In this document: positions 21,536 to 35,100 of the stretch, piece after piece
How the letters are laid out: each line of letters opens with the position of its first letter
Numbering within the stretch: the stretch's first letter is position 1
Source of the DNA: Blastobasis lacticolella
Lineage: Eukaryota > Arthropoda > Insecta > Lepidoptera > Blastobasidae
Assembly: GCA_905147135.1 (NCBI GenBank)
Contig: LR990059.1
Location: 16,329,001-16,393,000, forward strand
Direction: 5' to 3'
DNA length: 64,000 bases
Notes under the pieces: generated by a model
Database searches by the model: none
Told to the model about the DNA's origin: nothing
Seen by the model: only the letters and a program-made list of their open reading frames with translations
Program-made: the position numbers and the translations under genes

Positions 21536-22679
21536 GATTATATGTCCCCGAATCTTGCAAACCTAATTTGATCCACTACCCGGTGTTCGATAGAGCTGTA
21601 ATTTGGTATGTCTATGTAATTTGGATGACATGCATTCATATGGTATAATGGAGCTGGTCTGATGATGGAGTCAGAAATTGACTATAGGAACTACTGAGCT
21701 GAACGCAACAAGATAACCCCATCGTATTTGGGCTCTTTGAAAAGGTCTTGACGAGTGCTATAACGCGCGATAAAAGCTTGTTATGAAAAATATAGTTTAA
21801 AAAAACTAAAGAACACGCTTTTAAAGAATATCGAACTAAAAAGCTGAAAATAATTAAAAAAAAAAACTTAAAACAATAGTATATAAAAAATACAAGCATA
21901 ATTGAGAGAAAAGCGTGGGGCGCTCGATATACGAAAATTATGGCACAAAATTTTTTTAGTTTTTTTAAACTATATTTATTTTTAACTTTTTAGTTCAATA
22001 TTCTTTAAAAGCGTGTTTCTTTAAACTATATTTATTAGTTACAGTGCTCCGATTTCCCGCTTAAATTGTTGCTGCCTTCTATATTATTAATAATAAATTT
22101 TTTATTATTGATGGTAGTTTTTTTACCGACCATAGTTGTAACGCATAACGGGGAATTAGGGTTATCGACGATAAGAGGTAGCAACGAAATCAGTTACCAG
22201 GGCCAAGGAAGGCGCAGGCGCAAAACGGAGAGTTACAAACCCACAAACATACAAGTGAAGCTAATAAAAGCGTGTTAAAAAAGCTTTTCATTTGAGAACT
22301 TACTGATTGGCAGTTTTCGTACGCCTTGGGGCGCTTTTATAATTTGTAACGTGACGACATTATCGTCGACGTCTACGATATAGGGGACGGGGACATTTTT
22401 GTTGTTTGACTTTACTAAATGCTCGATATAATATTTTAAATAGGTTAAACCTGAATGAGAAGTCTACATTAATTTTTTATCGTCTCGAGACGTTTCTTAT
22501 TTCACCGATTTGTTGACATATCCCTTTTAATACGTGCCTTTCAAGCCACCTCTCCCCTATACCGTCTTCTTCTTATTGAGTCGATGAACTAAACTCTGAC
22601 TTACACTTTATTCGCCCAGTATTCGGCGACGCAAACTGAGCGAATACGTTACGCATACGTTCGTATGAACTGGCATTGA
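21536..22679. other. Intergenic AT-rich spacer
   Basis: Contains a split repeat: 'aagaacacgcttttaaagaa' + 'tatcgaactaaaaagc' near 21808-21845 is inverted near 21985-22020, so 21780-22030 may be another foldback. No gene recognised. Confidence 0.4.
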
Positions 22680-22689
22680 ACAAGTCTTC

Positions 22690-22998
22690 CATTGTACAAG
22701 TTTTTAAGACACCGCCCTCATTACGCCGGCCCCTTTCCGCCATCGGGAGACGCGATCCGGGCGAGCGTTTCATCCTTATGCCGTGGGTATCCGCACGAGC
22801 CGCTTTGGCTCGACTTTTATAATGCTAGGGAATGGAACGCTTTGCCTGCGAGTGTGTTCCCTGATCAATATAATCTGGATGCCTTCAAGGCTAGAGTCAA
22901 TTAGAGGGAATAGGATGTTCCAAGACGGGAATGCTCCATCTTCGGTCGCATCGTCGCTTACCATCAGGTGAGATGGCGGTCAAATGCCTGACTTGTTT
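22690..22998 (+). mobile_element. 3' end of a CR1/Jockey-type non-LTR retrotransposon, abutting the AMP deaminase A stop codon
   Basis: 22692-22904 encodes a typical reverse transcriptase C-terminus ([24 protein letters not shown], written here only as a landmark split [13 protein letters not shown] / [11 protein letters not shown]) and a stop, followed by a short 3' UTR with 'cttaccatcaggtgagatgg'. The same 3' UTR occurs reversed near 48140-48240. It ends about 15 bp before the stop codon of copy A on the other strand. Confidence 0.65.
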
Positions 22999-23012
22999 AA
23001 TAAAAAAAATCC

Positions 23013-23180
23013 TCACGTCTCCGCGCCCGGGCCGACCGTCACTCCGAATATGTTGTCCAGCTCGTCGAGCAGCGTCTCGTGCCGGAACGAGATCCGCACG
23101 TCGGGCACGTTGGTGCGCGTGATGTCGTTCCCGCCGATGCCGTCGCGCCCGTACTCCGGGCCCAGCCAGTGCTGCTTCAT
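23013..23180 (-). CDS. AMPD: AMP deaminase A terminal exon with altered C-terminus
   Basis: Starts [14 protein letters not shown] and ends [17 protein letters not shown] and TGA (23013-23015). At the point where copy B has the donor AAG|GTGAGT (50421/50420), copy A reads GGA GTGACG and stays open for nine more codons. A variant poly(A) signal ATTAAA lies 11-16 bp past the stop on the minus strand, next to the retrotransposon 3' end at 22690-22998. Confidence 0.85.
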   Translation of the reverse strand: MKQHWLGPEYGRDGIGGNDITRTNVPDVRISFRHETLLDELDNIFGVTVGPGAET

Positions 23181-26100
23181 CTGCGAATGTCGACTCTTTT
23201 GTGTAGGTTCGGAAATTATTTGCAGCTATCGGACAACCAGCGCTGTTAGTCGGTACAGAATCTGTGCCGGCCCAGTGGACAACTGGCCTCAAACGAGAAC
23301 TGGAGGTAAAAAAAAAAGAGCCTAGCCAGAACTGCTTACAGTAGACTCTAAGTATAAATGATCTGATGGGTACATTAAGAGACGTCCTGTGATCTCTATG
23401 ATCTTTACAAAGACATGCACAGAAAATTAAATCAAACAAGTAAGCAAAGTACATACTTAGCCAGCAAGCAAATTGAGCATGTAGGTACTGACCTCGTGAG
23501 GGAATCCGGACATGATGACTGAATTCCGCGCCAGCTCGCACATATCGCACGAGCTCAGTTTCCAGGCTTGGGCCGCGATGCTGTACTCCTCCATTAGCGG
23601 CTCCTATTAATTACACAATGGAAAAATTCAACAGCATCAGTCAAAAATAATTAGGTCCTCCAAGTCCTCAAAGTCCTCCGCACCGCTCGGTTGACTAACA
23701 GTTTTGTAAGGATCGTCGCTAGTCAACAACTTTTCCGCCCCAGCAGCCAATGGTTCTGCGAGTAATGTGCACAATTCATTGCCATTTCATTGCCACGCAA
23801 CACGCACTGGTCGAAAGCTCCGTCTCCACAGTCGGGCGAGTAGGTAGAAATTTCAAATCTTGTCTTTTCTCGCCCATTAAGATTTGTTGTCGAGTTCTTT
23901 GGAGAGGTTTTCCGTGGAAAATACAACTTGGAGTTCAAGAAAGGGGTGAAAAGGTTTTTACGGGGTCGGCAGCGCGTGGGTGATGCGCCTGGTATTGGTG
24001 GCAAACGGCCATAGGTTGCGGTGACATCAGGCAGGCCGTAAGTTTGTGTGCTATTCTTTATTGTACACAAAAATAATAAACACAATTTAACAGAAGGTAA
24101 CTTAAATACAAAGGCGAGCTTAACTCAACAGTTGAGTTTTCTACCAGCAAACCTATGTGCTATCTTAGTAGTACAAAAAACTTCCCGCTCGCCTGCCATC
24201 CGACTTACCACATTCCTTGATTAACCTCTTCCCCGAAATATAATCTGTCTGATAGGTTGTCATTTTCTGGTCACCCTCTCTACCTTTGTGAAATGGAACT
24301 GCAGCGGGTCATCCGTGCTGAGCGTGCAGCGCAGGCCGCGCGCGAAGAACTCCGGCAGCGGGTTGCGGTGGTAGCGCAGGAACAGAGAGTTGTTGCTGAG
24401 AGGCGACATGGCGAAGAATATCTGCGCCAGGTAGTACAGGTACTGGAGCACTGGTATCTGGAAGGATGGGTGTGGTCGTTAGCAGCCTGTACTATAAGTA
24501 AATATGTGTAAAAGACACGGACAAATCCATTAGAATTGTTTCTTGTGTAAGGAAAACTTAGACCAGAAAATATCTTACATTCATGTTCGTCCTGTCAAAT
24601 GTAAATCCCAGTTGTGTCCTCGCACGGCGCCGGAGCAAATTATCCTTGATTACTTACATGAAGCACCAAGAAAGGTTTCTATCTCAAAATGGTAGGTCTG
24701 CTGTAAGACATTTCTTTTTAGAAATAAGCTGTACCTTTTGTGATTGTTATCTTTATGTTCATATTATTGTAACTTTCTTTGTGCACAATAAATGGTTAAA
24801 TAAATAAATAAATGTTTAATAACCCGTCTTGAAAGCCTATAGTATAGGCCGAACCTACAGTAGTCCATACTGGACATTGGCCTTCCTCAATGAGCGCCAA
24901 TGCAACCTGTGCACCCTCGGCTTACGGCATTCAGCAGCCGTCCGATTGTTAGGTGGAGCCGCAAATTGTCACTCCACCTAACAAAAAGTAGGTAGGAGGC
25001 TCGAAAGGCCATGTAAAAACTCCACGACTCACCTTCCTGAGCATCAGTCCGTGCGAGATGTTCTCCGCTAGCAGGAAGCCAGATATCAGATGCTGCGCCG
25101 GCCCCGCCTCGCCGCAGTGGGGCCGCAGCACGAACGTGTTCAGACCTTGTTCCCTGCATTGGGAAATGAAATATCAACTTAGTCGGATGTTAATACCTAG
25201 TCTGAGTGTGACATGCGACGTCGAGATCGTCCTAGCACCTCTAAAGTTCAAAGCCAGGGTAAATAGGCATGCAAGGTAGGGTACTGGTTCATCGCCAGCA
25301 TCATTGTACCTACCTAGTCACCACCAGCTTTCCCAGCCAAGTAGCAAACGATAAGAAGCGTACGCTAACACCTTTTGTAAATATAACAGCGACCACGACC
25401 GCAGATCGCCTCTGTTTGTGGTAGCTAGGCTTTACGATTTCGTTTGCTTATGTCAATCCACAGGTTGCGCGTCAGATAAATCTGCACTTTCGTGGCGCAA
25501 AACTTCAAAATGACTAGCTCCTTGTCATATTATCATATTATACTTTTAGTCGTAGGAAGCAAAGTTTTTTTGTTACCATTTTATTCTACTAGCGTTTACG
25601 ACAATAGAAAGCCATTTGGCTAGGGATCAGGTACCTCTACTTAGTTACCAAGAGTGGAGATTACGGAAAACTTTCTACGCATATAGAGGAGGCTCAAGGC
25701 CAGCAGTGTAGCCTGAAATGCTCGTGGCAAGCGGACAACTTGCAATTAAAATCTAAATCCAGATAAATGTCGACTTACAACTTTACAAGAACCAACTCTA
25801 TTCTACAAAAAATAAGGTCCATCTCACCTCCTCAGCTGGTTGAGCATCACCATATTGGCGTACATGTAGTACAGGTAGTACGAATACGGCGGGTTCTCCT
25901 CGTGGTCCCACTGCTCCGGGGTCCTCATGCCCTCGGTTAAGTTTGGGTTCTCGGGCTTGGACTCGTCGTCCACGCTGTCGAAGCCGATCAGTTGCTGGCG
26001 AGGACAAGGTGGCACCACGTTTTTAGACCAATGAGGTGACAAAAATTGTTGTTGCCAGATCACCGTGCCCCAGAGTTTTATAACTGTGGTGGGCTGGGCA

Positions 26101-29100
26101 ACGATTTGATGATATCCTTGGTGTTGTTAATGTCTACAGGTAGCAGTGACCATTTTCCATTAGATGGCCCGATTGTCTGTTTGATTACCATATGACGTAA
26201 AAAAGTCAAACAAAAAATTATTGATAAAATGTAAATCTCTCATACCGTGAGGAATTTGTGCAGGGTGATGTTGGCGTTGGGGTTGGTGGAGACCTCGAAA
26301 AGCGGATTGAACAGGTTGTTCAAGAACTCCTGGAAGTTCTTCAGCAGCTTGTTGATGCGGTAGATGTCACTGCGAGCAACAAGGTTTCTAGTAAAATAAT
26401 AGCGAAAATATCGGCAGTACGTACTGCATACACAAGACAAGGTGTGACAGGCTGGTCTGTTGACAGGCTTGAGCCTGGGGAGTCCGCCTGGGCGATCACC
26501 GCCCTATCACCTGATAAAACCAATTACCTACACCACTGTTGGTGTAATTCTGCTCTGGGACACTACACGACTAACTTCAATAGTGTTAGATAACTCATTT
26601 TGAACTATTGATCCTTGCGAGTACAGTAAGGGCGCATACTCACTACAGTCTCGGCACCTGCACCAACCAGCGCACGTGGGGCGAGTGCACATTGTGATTG
26701 ATGGCCCACGAGGCCAGCTTGCCCCATTCGTCTTGGCTCTTGCAGTAGATTGAGATACGCGGCTCGATGAATATGTGTTTCGCTTCGCGCAGATCCGCCA
26801 TCACCTCCTGGGGGTTTAGTTTGTGATAGATTTGGTCTAATGTGATTTAATGTGGGCGTCACTGGTCTAGTGGCAGCCCGCAGCGTGCTTGTGAGATCGA
26901 TCATAATTGCATCTATATCGACAGAGAAATGGTACTGGATTGCATAGGCCTAGCGAGGGGGGGGGGGGGGGGGTCAGGGGGTTCAAACCCCCCTGAAATC
27001 ATTTCACAGCAACTGCGCCGTGTAATTGATTTTAACAGCCTAAAAATTCCGAGCTCGCTGCGCTCGCTCATACATTACTTTGTTTTCTTTAATTACTTTT
27101 CTCCAGGTCTTTTTAGACAGAATTCAAACTCGCTACACTAGCAAACTTTTAAATATTTACGAATTTAAATTTATGCAACCCCCGCCCAAAACCAAAACCT
27201 GGCTACGCCGTGCTGGATTGGATTCACTGTAGTTTTATTTTTTATTTATTTATTCATTTATTTCAGGCAACTAGGCCCATATTAATAAATAGTGCCCACT
27301 AGGGGGCACACTGAAAATTAGCGTCACGGCAACTGTCGTGGCATATGCTGAGTGTGGCCCCAGTCTTCTCCACATGGCACAAGTAACGAGATTAGAGTAC
27401 CTTTTTTTTCTAACTTCATTTTAAGAATTTTGTGCTGTGTGTTTGAGTGTGTTTTACTTACTTTACTTACTTACTTAGTGTGAACAGTCACCCGCCACTT
27501 CCCACTGTTCTTACAGGTACTGTCTTTGATCAATGTAAATCTGTAGCCATTATTACCTTTATGATTGAAGCAAAGTGTTTCCCGTTCTGGTAGTTGTCGG
27601 TCTTCAGGAACACCTCCCGCAGCCGGCTCTCGCCCACAGGGTTGTATTTCGCATTGAACCTATCGAACCTTTGGAAGGTGTTGCGGTCCTGTAGATTGAG
27701 TTTGGTATTAGAATAGTCATCACTGATGGCTCATCTTGATTGAAAATGCTTTTCAATCTCTCTTTATTGGCTGGACCATCTTTGGGGGCTTCTAGAAACG
27801 ATCTTACACCTTCCACAAAGGTATAACGCATTCCTACCCTCCTGGTGTTACGGATATCCATGAGCCCTGGTGAACACTTACCGTGAAAAGGGATTGCATG
27901 AAGTATACATCCTATAATTATTGCTAGACCATATATATCATCTAAACTTGTTCTATCTATATAATTCTATTGCTAGTTGTACGGTATAGATGACACGTAA
28001 AGCGTACTCCACATGTTATTCATTCCGCGGGTTCACGAGAATGTAGAGGGAGTGTTCGCCTATATTTGTGTACTCCCGTGCATGTTTGGTATTTCCGCCT
28101 ATTTCATAGACTAAGTAGAGATATTCAGTTGTCGTCTCGCCATGTGCTGAATTACATTACTTTGGTTCTTTCTAGTCGAAAATCTACTAGGTCAATCCAA
28201 AAATGTACAAAATTCACAGAGATGTAAATTCACTGACTACAAACATAATGTACAATATGCATAGACAGCCCTGCTACGCAGAAAAAATATTGATATATCC
28301 GATGACCGATGTTACCGGCGCGCTCGTTATAGGTAGACGAAATAATTTCATTTTTTGTATTTAAGGTGGTAGTTCCACGTTGTGCAGCAGTCCGCTACCA
28401 TATCTACTGTTAGACGCACTACCTTATGATAGAAATTGTATCTAAAACCGTTTAATGTGCATAAACTGTCTGTTTGAAAGCTAATAAATCTTAGCTACCT
28501 TAAAAGTGTCGTATTGATTGGTGAGTAATCATCGCAACCGTAACAACCGATGTATTGATTTTATGTTAATTTTCCTAGCGCTTTTCCCGTAACAGGTGCG
28601 GGGTACACTTGACCATGGTCCAGGATATTAGTAGATCAGGTAATTATAGTACAGCAGCTGTCACCACCTCTGTGACCCTATTTACAGCAGAAGGTACCAG
28701 ACTGGCGATATTACACCGATCAATAGATATAATATCGACGCATTTTGACACCTACCACATCCCTAATAGGCGAGAATGTAGAGCGCCTACCAAACTCCCG
28801 GCAAAAGTTTCGCCGCAAGTTTCGACGAACATGTGGAGTTAAGTATGTATATTCTGTGACTGATGTCTGAAATCTTTCTTTAATCGCTTCTGTGTGTCTT
28901 GTGTTTAGATTCCTGGAGTAGGTTTACCTATACATACGGGTGAAGCCCAAAGCTCATGGTGACCCGGTTTTAAGTAAGTGGTCTTTCATGACTGCTAGAT
29001 TCTTCAAAAATGACGTATTTTACGGAGTTAGCGTTACGTCTCACCCATAGAAAACATTCATGTTTATGGATGGACCCCGCCAACCAGATAGCTAGGAATA

Positions 29101-32100
29101 AAATTCGCACGTAAAAAAATATTTCTAACCGTCCAACATGGTGGACAGAGTGTTTTGTTGGTAAGTAATAGGCAGCTGCTGTGCAACCTGCTTACCATTT
29201 GGCTATTATGCGCTTATTACACATTCCTTAATTCAGTAACTGAATTCAGAAACAAAAAGCGTGAGAGAAAATCAAAGTGGAATGTATTGCTCATAGAATA
29301 AAGTCCATTTTTGTATCTCGGATTTTTGAAAAGCGGAGCGACGCGTGACTTAATATAAGTGATACAATAATGGTCCTTATTCTATGAGCAATACATTCCA
29401 CATTGATTTGCTCTCACGCTTTTTGTTTCTAAATTCAGTTACTGAATTTAGGAATGTGTAATAGGCGCATTAGCGCTGTAGAATATCCTCACCGCATGCA
29501 CATCCAGGATATCCACGTTCAGATCATAAGCGTTCAGCTGCATGTCTTCGAAGACAGTTTTGAGGGTGCTGGGCACATTCTTGCTGATCGTAACCACCTC
29601 GTCAGGGTGCTGCCTTAAGGAGTGCTTGATGAACCTCAGCAGGTGCTTCTGGTTCATGCAGGACGCTGCGTGGATGTGGGTGTCCACTTTCCTGTGCAAA
29701 GGCGGGTAGAGGAAGTTTTATGAGGTAGAATAGGGCAAAGTGGGTAGGGCGGAATGGAACTGCGCTAGGTATGATAGCAACAGTAACCCTGTTACCAGCG
29801 GAACCTGACTACATTGGATCATTGTTACTTATTCAGTCGCCTGAGGGCCTAGTGTGAGTTCCGCTTCGATTTTACTTTACTATCGCGTTTGCGTTTACGT
29901 GGAAATTAGTATGAAAAAATATATAGCGCCGCCTAGTGGTACGCAAATGAAGTTTTTTTCTTCATACTAATTTCGACGTAAACGCAAACGCGATAGTTAA
30001 GTAAAATCGAAGCGGAATTCACACTAGGCCCTCTGGTCGCCACAATGTGCAAGTTTCGTCACGATGTTTTCCCTCACTGTAAGAGCATCAGTTAGTGTTT
30101 AACTAATTGAAGTACATTACGTGTAGTATCTAAGTAAGTCGCTTTATTTAAATAGTAGTAGAATTTAGATGTAGAATTGTGACTTATCTAATGTATGTCA
30201 AAATAAATAATGTCTATATCTTAATGTTGGCACTGGAGTTCGAACCCGGAACATCTCGTTTACGAGTCGAACCCCTTAACCAGTAGGGTACCAACGCCGC
30301 CCGTGGTAACAGTGGACTGTTACTGTCCCTTCAAAACACGATATCCCTTCTCTCACTTCACATTGTAGAAGTCCCGATGCGGGACGGCCTTCTGCAAGGC
30401 GAGCTCATGCAGCTCGTTCAGCAGCACGTGCATCTTGAACTTGGAGGTCAGGTAGCAGAGCCGCCGGTAGCAGAACGACTTGCTGTAACGAATGAGTGTT
30501 TAACAAAACTGTAAATTTCTGTAGGTCAACCTACTCATTGATTATTGTGAAATGCTTCAAAAAGGGGTTCAAATAATTTTCGCAAGGTCGACACACATGA
30601 AAGATACGTAACTGATTAAACATACGTACATAACGTCACACCTTTTTACCGTAGAGAAACCTGAAGTAAACGTTGAGTAGCCGTGGTAGTTAGGTACTTA
30701 GGCACATAGCTCGCAGAACGAATGGTCGATGGGGCAGTAAAGTTCTCGAGTAGCGATCACATACCGGAAGACGCAGCGTAGGCTTACCCCCGCATCGTCT
30801 TCGTTCGTGGATGGCTTACCTCCCACAAGGTGGAGCGACGACCTGGTAAAGATCGCAGGTCAGGTACCAGCTGGATGAGGAAGGCACAGGATGGACTTTT
30901 GTTGAGATCTCCAGGAAATACCTATGCCCGGCAGTGGGGGTTTACCGGCTGATATGACAAGCTACAAAATGAAACCATCTGTTCGCTGACAGTTACAATA
31001 TGACACCTAAAATACGCCATTTTTTATTTATTTTAATGTGCCCAGTGTCACACGCGACCAAGGCGAATCTAAAAAAGCTCTCCTATTGGCAGATGAACTG
31101 ATTTTTATGACAAAATAATATGTATAGAGAAAAACACCTTTATACGCTAGTTCTACAAAAGTGTTTTAATCGAATTCCATCAAGAATGACAGGCACAAGG
31201 CATATCATCTTCCTCATTTCAAGTCCTCATAGTGATAACGCACCTGCGTTTCTGCATTTTTATTACATGCAACCTAAATATATGAATTGTAGATGTTATG
31301 TACGATAGGTACCACTTACCATCAGGGCTGTCTGCTCGTTTGTCACTGAGTAGCATAAAAAAAAAGAATGCGCAACACGAAAAGTCAACTCATCATTATC
31401 ATCCGAGCGGCCAGTCCTAGCATCTGCCAAGGTCCGCTTTCAGACTCATTCTCCTCCATTTCGCCCGGTATTGGGGATCCTCGCGTTGTAAGCCATTAGC
31501 TCTCGCATCCGACTCGGCGATGTCAATCCATCGCTTCTTGGGCCTTCCGCGGGTCCTCTTCCCTGATACCGGAAGGTTTAGGCACCTATTTCCCACGTAT
31601 CCTTGGGGCATCCGTAACACTTGACCAAACCAGCGAAGGCGAGCCTCAAATACCCAAAATAATAATATTTGAATCATAGCACGAGACCAATCAATGATTA
31701 CTCACAGCGGCCCATCGTCGATCATCTTGGACATCATTCTCATATCTTCGATGTACTCCTTCAGTGTGACGAAGGTGTACGGCAGGAACACCTTGGCCTC
31801 AGCCTGGGTGTCGTCGCGCGCGAAGCGGACCACGCCGCGGTGCCAGCGAAACACATACCCCCGGTTGGGGGGCGAAGGGCCCGCCCAGGGGTCGACGCCT
31901 ATTCCGTCTTCTGGAGGGGTCGAGCAAGATCAAAGCATCATCATCTTGACGTTAATGTCATGGCTTTGCGCTCGCGCACGAGGGCCCGAAATCCGCCTTG
32001 ACCATGATCCAGGATTTGGCAAGGTAATTACAGTGGAACGACTGTCACCTCCGTGACCCTGCTTCCAGGGGAACCTGACCAGATTGGATCATGGTTGCAC

Positions 32101-35100
32101 ATTCAGTCGCCCGAATGGGTGGGTTTGTGTCGGTCATGATGTTTTCCTTTATCGTGAGAGCTTCGGTTAGTATTCAACTAACTGTATTTACATAAATCAG
32201 AAAAGAGCCATTGGTACATGGAGGATGTAGGATTCGAACCCGGTACCTCTCGCTTATGAGTCGAGTAATGAGGATCAGTCATTAGGACTTCTCCATTGAA
32301 TTACTAGATAAGATATATACACTAGAACACTGTGATTTTGGCATATCTGATGACTTCATTCGACACCGGGTAAACCTTAGGAAACATGTAACAAAACACA
32401 TATTTCATTGCGCTTGACATTTCTTTTAAACCCATATAATTTAGGCATTTCAAAATGGACTTCATAAATTCTTGTGAATAACATTCAAATTTTAGATGTA
32501 CAAAACACGTAAAACGTAAAAATAAAACATATTTTTTGCCTGACCTAGGATAATATGATACCCTGTGTTTCAGGCGAGAAATTACAGATCCTAAATTATT
32601 TCACTGGTTTTCATTGCTATGAAAATGCATTCAGATTTTATCAACAAACCTTTAAATTCTACCATATAAATCGGTCCTCATTCTATAATAGTGATAAATT
32701 TTTTACGGGGTCGACAACGCGTGGGTGATGCCCTTGGTATTGCAAACGTCCATAGGCTGAGTTGACTGCTTTCCAACAGGCAGGCCGTAAGCTGGTTTGC
32801 CAACACAGCGGTACAAAACAAAATGATAGTATTATAGAATATTGACGAAGTATAAGCATACAATACCTGCTGTTCCTGGGAGCTCGTCAAATTCGAACGA
32901 GTCTCTCAAGTGCGTGTCGGTGGTAGGGTTCACCATTGCCGTTGTGCTGATTGGCGGCACTTGAAAAAAACAATAATTATTTAAAAAAATAAAGAGTTAA
33001 ATAATGAGGAGTTTTCCAGTAGGTATTGATAGTTGGTTTCAAAAAGCATCAATAGATGGCGCTCCTAAAATTTTGGTAATCTTTTTTAATCTGTATGATG
33101 GTGGCAGTGATTTCATGCAGCCAACTAATACTAAACTTAAAAATAAAATGTTTATTATAATAATATTAATATGAACATAACTGTTGAAGGCTGAACGAAA
33201 TGTAAAAAGAAATATTTATAGAAGTTGGCACTATGTTCCATTATTATTACAACCTCTAAAATACAACGTACCCAGTGTTTATATCCTGTTTGCTAAGAAC
33301 CTATTTCAAGCGATTATCACTTACCAAAATTGTCGGGGCACCATCTAGTGAGTGGTTAGGAATGCTTTAGATACATATTGGAAAACTGCTCATTGAGAAC
33401 AAGGTAACTAAATAAATGCTATGGTAAGTGCATAGGTTCTATAATTTTACAATTTTAGTAGACTATTAAAAAATATTGGATTTTTTTTTGTTAATAAATT
33501 TTGGAAACTTTATACTTCGTATCAGACTTCTCTACTTACCACTCTACTTATACCACTGAAGCAGGGCCGATTTTGGAGAGCTAATCTAGAATCACGAACC
33601 CCGCATTAGAAAAGCGACTTTATTTTATACTTGGTAAGGATTAGTATCACCTGTCAGGCTGCCTCATAGATCGGCACTGCCGCAGTGTCGTATGTAACCA
33701 CCTTTCGTTCCCCAAAGAGGACACTGCACGGTGCAAAATGGAGGTAGCACACTCAATCTCCTCATCACCACTAGGCCTCTGCCAATGATATGTCTATGTC
33801 TGTTCATTTTTTCCCGAGATGAAAATAGAGAGGTATTATAATTATAAGTTTGACGTATGTATCTATCTATGCCTTTCTATATCTGTCTGTGGTATCGTAC
33901 CTCCCGAAGGGATGGACTGATTTGATGCGCTTTCTTCTTAATTGCCTTCCTTTGAGATAGGTGTACCTACACCTGTGGGTGTGACAATGAATGATAAACA
34001 GATAAAACTCACAAACGGTGTCGGATAGCTGCGTGCTGACTCCACGGTTGTCGTTGTAGGTGTTCATGCCCAGCAGTTGCTCCGAGACGGAGGTGAGGTG
34101 CAGGTATCGCTCGCGGGCATCGGCTGCGGACATCAACGTAAAAAATCATCTTGGCGTTAATGTCTCAGATGTGCTCTTGCGCACTAGGGCTATGGTCTGC
34201 ATTGACAATGATTTAGGATTTGCTAGATCAGATAATTACAGTGGTTGATGGTAGAAGGTCCATTTTGTATCACGCCTTTTGGAAAACGGAGCAACGCGTA
34301 GCATATATAGCTGATACAAAAATGGACCTTATTCTATGATCAATACATTCCACTTTGATCTATCTCTCGCGTTTTTTGCTTCTGAATTTAGTCGACTTAA
34401 TTTCTTCAGGTGTAATAAGCTCATAAGACAGTCGGTTCGTGATGTTTTGTATGGCAGTCGGCAGGCTTCCCGTTGAGATCTTTTGTATGGCAGATGTCGT
34501 TGTTCTGAGGTAAGCTATAATATTTAACGGATGCGCTTTGATGTCTTTAGTATGGCAGGTATTGCATGGAAGTTAGGCTCCCACACCGATGTTGAGATAC
34601 ATTTGTAAACAATGTAAGCATTTGAAACTTTTATAAACAAAATGGATGAAAATTGTTGCAACATTTGCAAGTTGTTGCAAGTTTATATAATCAAATACAA
34701 AGTTGGGATACAATATACAGAAGTATCTAGATTTTCCACTTCGGACATCGGTCTGGCAACATTGGAAATAGTTTGAAACAGTTCCCAACAGTCCTAACAG
34801 CTTGGAAAAAACAAAAGATTAGATACCTATTCTGTGACAAAAGGAAACTTTGTAGGTGTGGAAGGACCTTATCATTAGATGCGCGTTGATGTCTTTTGTA
34901 TGGCAGTTATGATGTTCAATCCACGAGCGTTACTTATTTTAGTTAATTTATTACATTTCAGGAGAATGTTGAGAGAATGAGTTTTATCTACCAGTCAACT
35001 GGAGAGTCATCATAATCTTGGCGTTAATGCCCCGGTTGTGCTCTCGCGCACGTGGGCCCGGGGTCCGCCTTGACCATGATCCAGGATTTGGCAGGTCAGG

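Noticed and set aside
22897..23550. 217-codon minus-strand open frame
   Set aside because: It runs across the intron between the last two AMP deaminase A exons in a frame other than theirs; no protein similarity.
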